A DNA stretch of 18,412 bases from Solirubrobacterales bacterium (GTDB lineage Bacteria > Actinomycetota > Thermoleophilia > Solirubrobacterales > 70-9): positions 1 to 18,412 of the forward strand of contig JAUQWL010000007.1 in the NCBI GenBank assembly GCA_030835185.1, in the 5' to 3' direction. The translations under genes were made by a program, and so were the position numbers. The notes under the pieces are model-generated. The model had not been told where the DNA came from. It did no database searches and saw nothing but the letters and a program-made list of their open reading frames with translations. Shown in pieces: positions 7,460-15,386 of the stretch. Numbering within the stretch: position 1 is the stretch's first letter; every line of letters starts with the position of its first letter.

Positions 7460-8155
7460 ATGAACGCGCCCGACAGCAGGCGGGAAACGCACGGGACGGA
7501 ACCCGAGGGGCGTCTGCGGCCGGGCCACGAATGGAGAGAGCAGGCCCGTTCGGAGAGGTGGCTCGAGATCCGGGACCGGCTTCCCGGCGGCGCGCAGATG
7601 CGTGAGGTCCTGCTCAACGACGTGATCGGCGATCGCCGGCCCCGGCGGGTTCTCGATCTCGGCACCGGCGGCGGCGCACTCGTCGCCGATGTGCGATCGG
7701 TCGCCCCCGAGGCCGAGGCTTACGGGCTCGACATCTCTCCTCCCCTGCTGGCCGCCGCCCGAATGCGCTTCGCCGGCGAAAAGGGGATCCACTTCCGCGA
7801 ACACGACCTGGCCGAACCCCTGCCCGCCGATCACGGTCGCTTCGACCTGATCCTCTCCGCGTGGGTCATCCACCACCTGCCCGACCGAAGGAAGCAGGCG
7901 CTCTACCGCGAGGCCTTCGACCTGCTGGAACCGGGTGGGTTCTTCTGCAACATGGACCTGGTCGCCCTGCCCACGGCCGAACTTCAGCGGCGGGCGCTCT
8001 CTGTTTTCGCCTCGATGGACGAGGAAGACTCTTCCGACAAGCCGGCGCCGGTTGATACCCAGCTCGGCTGGCTGCGCGAAAGCGGATTCGAGAACGTCGA
8101 CTGCTACTGGAAGTGGCTGGCCACGGCGATGCTGGTCGGAGAACGCCCCGCCTGA
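7460..8155 (+). CDS. Class I SAM-dependent methyltransferase (divergent paralogue)
   Basis: This 231-residue AdoMet-dependent methyltransferase has motif I RVLDLGTGGGALVAD at about 63-77, YGLDISP for the strand-2 acid, an EHDLAEPLP motif II region, and LSAWVIHHLPD followed by LLEPGGFF. The first 40 residues are polar and charged, a longer head than in the operon methyltransferase across the divergent promoter. The C-terminal segment GFENVDCYWKW parallels that paralogue's GFEDVDCLFKD. Substrate unknown; the family mostly methylates small metabolites. The start follows the -10 spacing. The gene converges on the isoaspartyl methyltransferase with only 3 nt between stops, so read-through or overlapping 3' ends are likely. 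Confidence 0.83.
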   Translation: MNAPDSRRETHGTEPEGRLRPGHEWREQARSERWLEIRDRLPGGAQMREVLLNDVIGDRRPRRVLDLGTGGGALVADVRSVAPEAEAYGLDISPPLLAAARMRFAGEKGIHFREHDLAEPLPADHGRFDLILSAWVIHHLPDRRKQALYREAFDLLEPGGFFCNMDLVALPTAELQRRALSVFASMDEEDSSDKPAPVDTQLGWLRESGFENVDCYWKWLATAMLVGERPA

Positions 8156-8158
8156 GAC

Positions 8159-8770
8159 TCAGCCGTCCTCGATCAGCGGTACAAAACGTACGCGTTCGTC
8201 TTCGTCGACGATTACGTTTCCGTCCCGCTTGCTGACCAGCATCAAGTGCTGGTCGCGCCCGTCCACCGGGATTACCATGCGGCCCCCCTCGGCAAGCTGG
8301 TCGATCAGGGCCGGAGGTGCGCCGTGCTCCGCAGCTGCCGCCACATTGATCGCCTCGTAGGGTGCCTCCGGAGGCCAACCCAGGCTGCCGTCACCCTGAA
8401 GCAGGGTGACGTTCTCTATGCCCGCGGCCTCCAGCGAACGGCCCGCGGCAGCACTCAGGTCCTCGAACCGCTCGATCGAGATGACCCGGGCAGCGAGCCG
8501 GGAGAGCACCGCAGCGTGATAGCCGGAACCGGTGCCGACGTCCAGCACCGTCTCGTCGCCCTTCAGCCCGAGCAGCTCGCACATGCGGGCTACGATCAGT
8601 GGCTGCGAGATCGTCTGGCCTTCGCCGATCGGCAGCGGCTCGTTCTCCCAGGCCAACGCGCGAAGCGACTCAGGGACAAAAAGCTGCCGGGGCACCTCCG
8701 CGATGGCAGCGAGTACACGCGGGTCGCTGATCTCACCGGAGATCTCGTCGATCAGTCCGAGGCGGTCCAT
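8159..8770 (-). CDS. pcm: Protein-L-isoaspartate O-methyltransferase
   Basis: This 203-residue cytoplasmic repair enzyme methylates L-isoaspartyl residues in aged proteins with AdoMet so that they can revert to aspartate. Family marks are VPRQLFVPE near residue 27, the PCMT-specific QTISQPLIVARM at about 52-63, and motif I LDVGTGSGYHAAVLS at about 76-90. Next come ALIDQLAEGG and a VIPV strand, where the usual reading is P..L..QL..GG.lviPvG. Length is typical. The middle strand reads INVAAAA rather than the common IIVTAAAP, a mild divergence. The start is supported by TAAGCT 6 nt upstream. Its stop lies 3 nt from that of the convergent methyltransferase. Confidence 0.9.
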   Translation of the reverse strand: MDRLGLIDEISGEISDPRVLAAIAEVPRQLFVPESLRALAWENEPLPIGEGQTISQPLIVARMCELLGLKGDETVLDVGTGSGYHAAVLSRLAARVISIERFEDLSAAAGRSLEAAGIENVTLLQGDGSLGWPPEAPYEAINVAAAAEHGAPPALIDQLAEGGRMVIPVDGRDQHLMLVSKRDGNVIVDEDERVRFVPLIEDG

Positions 8771-8782
8771 GAAGCCAGCTTA
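8771..8782 (-). promoter_or_regulatory. Leaderless -10 element of pcm
   Basis: On the minus strand TAAGCT (8782-8777) ends 6 nt before the ATG at 8770, between the end of the dehydrogenase gene and pcm. This suggests pcm can be transcribed independently of the upstream gene. Confidence 0.55.
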
Positions 8783-8834
8783 GAGCCTATCTCGCCAGGG
8801 CCACGAAACCAGGGTGCCGGTCCGGGCGCGGGCG

Positions 8835-9734
8835 TTATCCGGCTTTGTTGCCGTACTCGTAGAAACCCCTGCCCGACTTGCGGCCGAACCTTCCCGAGGC
8901 GACCATGCGCTTGAGGATAGGCGGGGGTGCGTACTCGTCGCGCTTGAACTCTTCGTAGATCGAGTTGCAGACCTCGTAGAGCACGTCGAGGCCGATGAAG
9001 TCGCAAAGCTCGAGCGGCCCCATCGGATGCCCGCAGCCCAGGCGCATGCCCTGATCGATGTCCTCGGGCGTGGCGAACTCCTCCTCGTACATGCGCACCC
9101 CGGCCATCAGGTAGGGCACCAGCAGCATGTTCACCACGAAACCGGAGCGGTCCTTGGTCTCGATCGAGCGTTTGCCGATCACCTCGCAGAAGCGTCTCGC
9201 CTTGACGATCGTCTCTGTCGAGGTATCGAGTGCGACGACGATCTCGACCAGCTTCATCACCGGTACCGGTGCGAAGAAATGCAGGCCGCAAACGCGTTCC
9301 GGCCGCTGCAGGGCCCCCGCCAGCTCCGCGATCGGGATCGAGGAGGTGTTCGACGCGATCAGGGCATCGTGCGAGACGTCGGCCTCGATGCTCCGCATGA
9401 CCTCGAGCTTGAGCTTCAGATCCTCAGGCACGACCTCGATCGCCAGGTCGACGTCGGCGATGTCGCGCAGGTCGTCCGCGACGGCGATCCGCTCCAGTGC
9501 GTCGTCCATGTCGGCCTGCTCGATCTTGCCCCCGCCGACGGCCCGCGAAAGCGACTTGCCGATTCGATCAAGCAGACCGGAGCGACGGACCGGATCGGCT
9601 TCGAAGACGATAACGGGCAGACCCGCGATGGCCGTGGACTCGGCGATGCCCGAGCCCATGAAACCGCCACCGACCACCCCCACGGCCTTGATATCGCTCG
9701 CCATGACTGTGCCTTCACCGCCGTCGGATTCCAT
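8835..9734 (-). CDS. 3-hydroxyacyl-CoA (3-hydroxybutyryl-CoA) dehydrogenase
   Basis: This 299-residue NAD(P)-dependent enzyme oxidises or reduces short 3-hydroxyacyl-CoA in butyrate, polyhydroxybutyrate or beta-oxidation metabolism. The Rossmann loop VGVVGGGFMGSGIAE spans about 18-32. The catalytic parts are ASNTSS, His152 in HFFAPVPVMKLVE with the paired Glu, and Asn in GFVVNMLL. The C-terminal domain carries GHPMGPLELCDFIGLD and ends GRKSGRGFYEYG, both classic. One residue stands out: the usual HFFNP is HFFAP (Ala155), losing an Asn that lies near the substrate in characterised enzymes. Two ATGs compete, at 9734 and 9704. The first sits 8 nt behind TAGATT; the second starts right before the Rossmann strand and is a reasonable alternative. 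Confidence 0.9.
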   Translation of the reverse strand: MESDGGEGTVMASDIKAVGVVGGGFMGSGIAESTAIAGLPVIVFEADPVRRSGLLDRIGKSLSRAVGGGKIEQADMDDALERIAVADDLRDIADVDLAIEVVPEDLKLKLEVMRSIEADVSHDALIASNTSSIPIAELAGALQRPERVCGLHFFAPVPVMKLVEIVVALDTSTETIVKARRFCEVIGKRSIETKDRSGFVVNMLLVPYLMAGVRMYEEEFATPEDIDQGMRLGCGHPMGPLELCDFIGLDVLYEVCNSIYEEFKRDEYAPPPILKRMVASGRFGRKSGRGFYEYGNKAG

Positions 9735-9748
9735 AGCTCCAGAATCTA
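9735..9748 (-). promoter_or_regulatory. Leaderless -10 element of the hydroxyacyl-CoA dehydrogenase gene
   Basis: On the minus strand TAGATT (9748-9743) ends 8 nt before the ATG at 9734. The remaining space up to the previous gene (9749-9838) shows no strong -35 box and only a weak 5-bp hairpin. Confidence 0.55.
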
Positions 9749-9838
9749 GCGAACGGAGTAGCGATGCTGTTCGTGAGACGTTTCCCGAGGCACCGCGACC
9801 GGTGGTTCCCGATCAAACCGGCGCAGACTTCGACGGGA

Positions 9839-10963
9839 TCAGCTGAGACCGGCGGCCCGGGCGGCGTGGCGGATCGCTTCGGCTTCGATCGGCCTGACCC
9901 CGCTGGGAACGTCCATTTCGACCGGGTCGGCTTCGAGGGTGGGCTCGAGACCGGCCAGGGCCTCGAGGGTGGCCAGTACGCAGAATGGCATGTGATCGAC
10001 GCTGTAGCCGCCCTCCTGGATGGCGGCTATGCGTCCGGCGGCCGCGGATCCACGCGCTTCGGCCAGGTCGACGATTCGGCGGGTCATCCGGCGAAAACCT
10101 TCGGTGGTGACGCTCATCCGGCCGAGCGGATCGCAGGCTCCGGCGTCCTGGCCGCTGGAAAGCACGATCAGCTCCGGGTCGAAGCCGGCAAGTGCGGGCA
10201 GGGCGACCTCGTCCAGGGCGGCCAGGTATCCGTCGTCACCCGTGCCGGGCGGCAGGGGGATGTTCAGGTTCGCTCCGACCCCTTCGCCCGTTCCGCGCTC
10301 TTCGACGAAGCCGAGATCCTCCGGGTACAGACCGTCCTGGTGGAGCGAGATGAACAGCACGGTCGGGTCGTCGTAGAAGACTGCCTGTGTGCCGTTGCCA
10401 TGGTGGACATCCCAGTCGATCACCGCGACCCTCGAGACCCCGTGGACGCGCTGGGCGTGGCGGGCCGCCATGGCGGCACTGTTGAAGATGCAGAAGCCCA
10501 TCGCCTGGTCGGCGGATGCGTGGTGACCGGGCGGTCTCGTAAGCGAGTAGGCACGCCCACCGCCTTCGGACATGGCGAAATCGACGGCGGCCAGAGCGGT
10601 TCCGGCAGAGACCAGTGCGGCCCTCATGGTCCCCGGCCCGACCCTCGCCTCCGGTCCGGGGTGGAAGATGGCGGGCTCGCCGGCGGCAACAGCCGCCTCG
10701 GCCTTTTCGCAGGCCCCGGTCACACGCCGGACGTGGGCTTCGCTGTGGACCAGGCGGAGTTCGCCGGTTGTCGCCGGCCGGGTCGCGAGCGTTTCGAGCC
10801 TCCCCGAGACTCCGGACTGCTCGAGCACGGTGAAAGCCCGCTCTACCCGGGCGGCACTCTCGACGTGCCCCACAGGGATCCAGCTTGCGGCCCGATCCTC
10901 TACGACCATGGAACCGTTGTCGTGGAGCAGACAGAGCGGATCGTAGCCCAGCGCGGATCTCAT
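9839..10963 (-). CDS. Histone deacetylase-superfamily (AcuC/APAH-like) zinc hydrolase
   Basis: This 374-residue arginase/deacetylase-fold enzyme removes acyl groups from lysine side chains, polyamines or small amides using a catalytic zinc. All hallmark residues are visible: the tandem His147-His148 in RPPGHHA, zinc ligands Asp185 and His187 in DWDVHHGNGT, the third ligand Asp273 in SSGQDAGACDPLGRM, and the transition-state Tyr320 in EGGY. It should therefore be active. Bacterial relatives are annotated variously as acetoin utilisation protein AcuC or acetylpolyamine amidohydrolase, and the sequence alone does not choose. It starts 54 nt after the glycosyltransferase fusion gene on the same strand with no TANNNT hexamer in front of its start, so it may be co-transcribed with that gene. 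Confidence 0.87.
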   Translation of the reverse strand: MRSALGYDPLCLLHDNGSMVVEDRAASWIPVGHVESAARVERAFTVLEQSGVSGRLETLATRPATTGELRLVHSEAHVRRVTGACEKAEAAVAAGEPAIFHPGPEARVGPGTMRAALVSAGTALAAVDFAMSEGGGRAYSLTRPPGHHASADQAMGFCIFNSAAMAARHAQRVHGVSRVAVIDWDVHHGNGTQAVFYDDPTVLFISLHQDGLYPEDLGFVEERGTGEGVGANLNIPLPPGTGDDGYLAALDEVALPALAGFDPELIVLSSGQDAGACDPLGRMSVTTEGFRRMTRRIVDLAEARGSAAAGRIAAIQEGGYSVDHMPFCVLATLEALAGLEPTLEADPVEMDVPSGVRPIEAEAIRHAARAAGLS

Positions 10964-11017
10964 CGGAGCGGTCCGGAACCGTTCGGTTCGGGGCGGCGAC
11001 CTGACCCGTTCACGGAC

Positions 11018-13345
11018 TCAGCGCAGGTATTCCGGCAGTGACTCACGCTGGTCCCGGCCGGGCGGATGCGAGCTCAACTCGACCGGGGCGGTCGCGATCG
11101 CCTGAAGCCTGACATCGCTCCAGGTCAGACCCTCGCGGAAGAGCGCCGGGAGGCCGAGGCCGACTGCGGTCGCGATCTCGACCGCCTGCAGGATCACGCC
11201 GTAAGCAAATGCGTCGGAAGCAGAAACGCCCCAGCCGGTGGTGAGGACGGTGATCACAGCCAGCTGGAAGATGCCGATGTTGGATGGCGTAGCCGGAACC
11301 ACGGCGGTCACGTTGACCGCGAAGAGGACCGCCGCGGAAGCGCCGAGGCCGGCCTTGGCGTCAAGCCCCAGGGCGAACATCAGCGCCCAGCACGAAGCGA
11401 GCTGGATGGCCCAGGCCGAAGTCTGGAGCAGCAGCGCCGGGATACCGAGTCGTGGCTGCCTGAAGACGGCCAGACCGGATCGCACCAGAACCAGCGCCGC
11501 ATGGATTGCCGTGCCGATCCTGCCCAGGCGGCTGCCGCCCTGATTCTTGAGAATCGACGGCAGCACGATCACCGCCAGCAGGAGAGCCAGCGGAATCAGG
11601 CTGAAGGTGAACACGGTCTTGGTGCTGTTGTGGAAGAGGTCGGTGCTGGCGATGATGATCAGTCCGAGTCCCGACAGGGCGAAGAGGTTGAAAACGGTCT
11701 GGGAGACCATGGTGCCGACCACGACCGGCAGGCTCTCGCGGGCCCGGCCCGTATGCCTGGAGAGGGCGAGGGCCCTGGCGGGTTCGCCGAGGCGGGCTGG
11801 CAGCGTCGCCGACATCAGCACGCCGATCATCGTCGCCGAAGCGAAATCCCTGCGTCGCAGCGACACTCCCGGCATCGCCGCGCGAGCTATGTAGAACCAG
11901 GACTGGGCGCGCACGAACAGCGAAGAGCCCATCAGCGCCAGCGCTACGAACACCCAGGAGAGATCGGAGCGGACGATCGACGTGGCGACCTGATCCACAC
12001 CGATCCTGCGGGCCGCGAGGACGGTCATGCCGACGCCGACCAGGCCGACCAGGCCGAGCCCGAACTTACGGAACCTCTTCATCCGGCCGGGGCCGATGTT
12101 CGCACCGGGTTCGATCGATGCGAGCTTCTGCGCCGGCTGATGGGGAAGTCCGTCGCTGGGCGTCGCGCCGATCCGCCGGCGGACCCTCTCTCCGGTGGTC
12201 TCCGGAGCCGGCACTTCGACCGCACGTTCATAGACGCCGATGACCTGGTCGGCGACGTTCTGCCAGGCGAAACGCAGTGAACTCTCGCGCGCAGCCCGGC
12301 CCATCCGGGCAAGCCGATCGGGCTCCTGTTGAGCCCGCTGAAGCTCTTCGGCCAGGCGCTGGGGGTCGGCCGGAGGTACCAGGACGCCGTCATGTCCGTC
12401 ACGGACGACGTCGCTGTAACCGGCGATACCGGAGGCGATCACCGGCGTTCCGGCGGCGAAGGCTTCGGTCAGGACCATGCCGAAGCTCTCACCTGAAAGC
12501 GAAGGCGCACAGAGCAGGTCGGCCTCATGGAGATGGCGCCACAGTTCCGGACCGGAGACGCGGCCGTGCAGGTCGATGTGATCGTCGATGTCAGTGTGGG
12601 AGATCAGCCTGCGGACTTCAGCGGCGTCGGATCCGACCACGGCGAGCCGACTCGGGACGTCGTGCTCGACCAGACCCTCGAAGGCCCGCAGCAGAACCGG
12701 CAGCCCTTTGCGCTCGTCCGGGCGGCCGACGAAGAGCACCTTCAGGTGCTCCGACTGCGGTTTCGGCCCGCGGGGTGCCGCTTCGACGTCGACCCCGTTC
12801 GGGATGATCGAGTAGTTGCCGCCGTACCAGCGCCGGCCGGTCCAGGCGGCGGCTTCGGAGACCGCAATCCGGGCAGAAAGGCGGTTCATGACCCGCTTGG
12901 CGCCGGCGAGAGCCGCGAGGCGGTGCGGCAACGGCTTGGTCGCGTAGGCATGGAAGGTTCCCACCACCGGCGTCCCGCTGGACAGACATGTGTCCCAGCC
13001 GATCAGTGGCGTGGTCGGCTCGTGAAGGTGGACCACATCGAAATTGCCTTCCTGGATGGTCCGCCTGACGATCGGGATCGACTCGGGAAAGAGCGGGATG
13101 TTCGAGACCGCGCCGTTCGAACCGATACCGATGGTGCGTCCTGCGGGAATCAGGTAGTCGGGAAGTTCAGGCGCTCCGACAGCTGCCCGATGGAGTACCT
13201 TGGAAACTCGATCGGGAGGATCGACCGGTGCAATGACACGAACGTAGTGGCCTCGGCCGATAAATTCCTCGGCGAGCGACTGGATGTGCCGATTGACACC
13301 GCCCTGGTACGTCCATGAATACGGTGTGACGAGGGCAATTCGCAC
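11018..13345 (-). CDS. PimA-like GT4 glycosyltransferase fused to flippase-like (LPG synthase TM) domain
   Basis: This is a single 775-residue reading frame. Residues 1 to about 375 form a GT-B family 4 transferase resembling phosphatidyl-myo-inositol mannosyltransferase PimA. Shared features are the opening IALVTPYSWTYQGGVNRH, LPDYLIPAGR, DVVHLHEP near 103-110, IPNGVDV, FVGRPDERKG and the EX7E motif ESFGMVLTE with Glu286 and Glu294. After a polar linker (about 376-424), residues 425 to about 760 are hydrophobic with several membrane spans. They carry ATLPARLGEPAR, typical of the UPF0104 or lysylphosphatidylglycerol-synthase transmembrane family. The likely role is to glycosylate a lipid on the inner leaflet and help move it across. 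GTG at 13345 is chosen because TATGCT lies 8 nt upstream. An internal ATG at 12082 sits at the domain boundary. Confidence 0.84.
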   Translation of the reverse strand: MRIALVTPYSWTYQGGVNRHIQSLAEEFIGRGHYVRVIAPVDPPDRVSKVLHRAAVGAPELPDYLIPAGRTIGIGSNGAVSNIPLFPESIPIVRRTIQEGNFDVVHLHEPTTPLIGWDTCLSSGTPVVGTFHAYATKPLPHRLAALAGAKRVMNRLSARIAVSEAAAWTGRRWYGGNYSIIPNGVDVEAAPRGPKPQSEHLKVLFVGRPDERKGLPVLLRAFEGLVEHDVPSRLAVVGSDAAEVRRLISHTDIDDHIDLHGRVSGPELWRHLHEADLLCAPSLSGESFGMVLTEAFAAGTPVIASGIAGYSDVVRDGHDGVLVPPADPQRLAEELQRAQQEPDRLARMGRAARESSLRFAWQNVADQVIGVYERAVEVPAPETTGERVRRRIGATPSDGLPHQPAQKLASIEPGANIGPGRMKRFRKFGLGLVGLVGVGMTVLAARRIGVDQVATSIVRSDLSWVFVALALMGSSLFVRAQSWFYIARAAMPGVSLRRRDFASATMIGVLMSATLPARLGEPARALALSRHTGRARESLPVVVGTMVSQTVFNLFALSGLGLIIIASTDLFHNSTKTVFTFSLIPLALLLAVIVLPSILKNQGGSRLGRIGTAIHAALVLVRSGLAVFRQPRLGIPALLLQTSAWAIQLASCWALMFALGLDAKAGLGASAAVLFAVNVTAVVPATPSNIGIFQLAVITVLTTGWGVSASDAFAYGVILQAVEIATAVGLGLPALFREGLTWSDVRLQAIATAPVELSSHPPGRDQRESLPEYLR

Positions 13346-13359
13346 GTACAGGCAGCATA
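13346..13359 (-). promoter_or_regulatory. Leaderless -10 element of the glycosyltransferase fusion gene
   Basis: On the minus strand TATGCT (13359-13354) ends 8 nt before the GTG at 13345. It fits entirely within the 16-nt gap after the upstream membrane-protein gene, so the gene can be expressed both from here and by read-through. Confidence 0.55.
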
Positions 13360-13361
13360 AC

Positions 13362-15308
13362 TCACGGTTCGGTCCGGACGGGGCGCGAAGCCCAGATGAA
13401 AGCGATAACAAGGCCCGTATAGAGAACCCCGACGTGGATGAAGAGGGCGCCGGAGTCGTTCGTCAATGTCCCGGCCAGCGAGCCGATCACGGCGCCGGTC
13501 ATACCGGCGCGAAGCGGGTCCAGTCCCTGGAGGAGCCGTGCGATCCAGGCTCGCTCGAACCAGGCGAACAGGATCAGGGCCAGCGACAGCAGCGTCACCG
13601 GCAGTCTGGAAAGCCGGGTGAAGCTGTCGACGGTCGCTCCCAGGCGATGGGCGATCACATCAAAGGCGGAGTCCGAAGGCCCCCCTTCGAAGAGCGAGCG
13701 GACGAAGTGGGTTTCGCTGCCGGTCAGCGTGTCGAGGAGAGCCAACAGGATCAGGGAGAAGAGGGCAGCCACCGCACCGAGCCAGATCAAACGGGGTCGG
13801 CCGAACAGGACCGCCGCTGCGGCCACCGCCGCCACCGGGAAGATGATCGCCGCTCCGACGTCGGCTCCGAAGCGACCGGAGGCGAAGACGACAGTGCCGG
13901 CCAGGCCGGCAAGAAGGAAGCAGAGTGCCGCCCGACTCGGACTCAACGCTCGCCCCCAGGCCTGGACGGCTGCGCCCGTCCCGACCGAGGTGAGCACCAT
14001 CAGCGTCGATTCAAGTTCGTTGCCGATGCCGTAGAACCTGGCTCCCAGACCGGGATTGGGACCGATGACCGCCTTCGGGGTAAGGGCCAGGCCGGCGACC
14101 AGGTCGACTGCGTAGACGGCCACGGTCAGCGCGCAGGCCACGGCAAGGGCCCGCCAGCCGGGCGCCAGCCGGAGCAGCAGTACGGAGGCCAGCACCGGAA
14201 GCAGGCCGGCGATGGCAGCCTCGACTGCGGTCGAAGGAGACAGCGACGCGGTCAGAAGCAGGGTCGCCGGAAGCAGGATGACCGCCAGGCACAGGGTCGA
14301 TACGACCGGCCGGGCAAGCCTGCCGCGACCGCCCAGCACCAGCCCGCCTGCCAGCAGCGACCAGGCGAGCAGCGGGAAGAGCATGGCGGTGCCCTTGCGC
14401 TTGCCGACCTGCCGGTACCGCCCCTCGAGTTCGGCCAGAGCCGCGAAATCAACTTCGCCGGCGGACTCGATCGGGAGCCCGGTCATCGCATCCGGAATGC
14501 CCAGACCGAGGTGCCGGAGGATCGTCGGGGCCAGATCGGTGCTCAGCACGTATCCGCGAGTCCGTGTGCTGTCGGAATCGAGCATGCCGTGGAAACCCGG
14601 GCCGGCGACGGCGATCGTGAGCTGGTCGCCGCTTTCGGCCGGAGGGCTTTCGATCACGATCAGAAGCTCCCCGCGTTCCCTCTCCCGGGAAAGCGCCGCA
14701 GCCTCGGTAAGGCCCGCGGTGGAAATGGTGAGCGGGGAGTGACATCGCGGTCCCGGACAGCCCTTCCCTGCCAGGGTCAGCCGGCCGTCACGGCTGACCA
14801 CGGCAAGCGTCGAGGGGCGCGACTCGTACCCGCTGCCCGCCACCGCCGGGACGAGGCCGTTCCGGCGCAGGACGGTGGCCAGGAGGCCGGGGCGGATGTC
14901 GGCCTGCGCGCTACTTGCCCGTTCGACGGTATTTCCCCATCCACGAACGAATGGAGACATGATTGACATCGTGTTCAACGGTGTGTCATACCGACCGTCG
15001 AACACTCTCGCACCCTGGCTCACGTCAAGCCAGGTCTGAGCCGGCGAGACTTCGCCCAGGCCGGGATTCATCAGACCGACGGCGGCACCTTCGACGGCGC
15101 TCAGCGCTTCGGGGCGGACGCCGCGCGGCAGAACGAGCACCGAGACCCGCGACCCCTGGGTTCCGCTCTCGCCGGTGGGGTGACCCTGAGTCGCAACGGC
15201 GGGGGTCGCATCGCCCAGACAGGCCGTCGCCAGCATCACCACGGCAACCGATATTTTGAGTGCCACGATGGCTGACCTACCGATTGTCACTCCCGTCACC
15301 GCGCCCAC
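13362..15308 (-). CDS. Polytopic membrane protein with degenerate alkaline-phosphatase-like ectodomain
   Basis: This 648-residue envelope protein has an N-terminal signal or anchor segment at about 11-32. A roughly 270-residue extracytoplasmic domain follows (about 55-300), then about ten hydrophobic spans (about 308-640). The ectodomain ends with STDLAPTILRHLGLGIP, a hallmark of alkaline-phosphatase/sulfatase-superfamily proteins. Its first strand reads VSVLVLPRG, where active members place a metal-binding Asp, and no DHG-type metal motif is visible. GLMNPG and DVSQGARV at about 79-102 and GIGNELES and LTNDSG in the membrane part resemble an uncharacterised family in Gram-positive bacteria. 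No enzyme function is claimed. The next gene downstream is the glycosyltransferase-flippase fusion, suggesting a shared envelope role. GTG 15308 is chosen from TATCGT 7 nt upstream; GTGs at 15299, 15290 and 15266 are alternatives. Confidence 0.75.
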   Translation of the reverse strand: MGAVTGVTIGRSAIVALKISVAVVMLATACLGDATPAVATQGHPTGESGTQGSRVSVLVLPRGVRPEALSAVEGAAVGLMNPGLGEVSPAQTWLDVSQGARVFDGRYDTPLNTMSIMSPFVRGWGNTVERASSAQADIRPGLLATVLRRNGLVPAVAGSGYESRPSTLAVVSRDGRLTLAGKGCPGPRCHSPLTISTAGLTEAAALSRERERGELLIVIESPPAESGDQLTIAVAGPGFHGMLDSDSTRTRGYVLSTDLAPTILRHLGLGIPDAMTGLPIESAGEVDFAALAELEGRYRQVGKRKGTAMLFPLLAWSLLAGGLVLGGRGRLARPVVSTLCLAVILLPATLLLTASLSPSTAVEAAIAGLLPVLASVLLLRLAPGWRALAVACALTVAVYAVDLVAGLALTPKAVIGPNPGLGARFYGIGNELESTLMVLTSVGTGAAVQAWGRALSPSRAALCFLLAGLAGTVVFASGRFGADVGAAIIFPVAAVAAAAVLFGRPRLIWLGAVAALFSLILLALLDTLTGSETHFVRSLFEGGPSDSAFDVIAHRLGATVDSFTRLSRLPVTLLSLALILFAWFERAWIARLLQGLDPLRAGMTGAVIGSLAGTLTNDSGALFIHVGVLYTGLVIAFIWASRPVRTEP

Positions 15309-15321
15309 CCGGCGAACGATA
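15309..15321 (-). promoter_or_regulatory. Leaderless -10 element of the membrane-protein gene
   Basis: On the minus strand TATCGT (15321-15316) ends 7 nt before the GTG at 15308. This lies in the 78-nt gap shared with the divergent hydrolase gene. Confidence 0.5.
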
Positions 15322-15386
15322 CGGCCTCGACTCCCCGGTGAACCCGGCGCAGCCGCCCCGCTTGTGATTTCCGATCCGGGAACGCG

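Noticed and set aside
9764..12280. Two long plus-strand frames (9764-11041 and 11066-12280)
   Set aside because: Both mirror the deacetylase-family and glycosyltransferase-flippase genes, whose motifs are unambiguous on the minus strand.
13284..14966. 560-codon open frame on the plus strand
   Set aside because: It is antisense to the membrane protein and the glycosyltransferase start. The translation is rich in Arg, Gln, Gly and Asp with no hydrophobic core, a shadow of a GC-rich gene.
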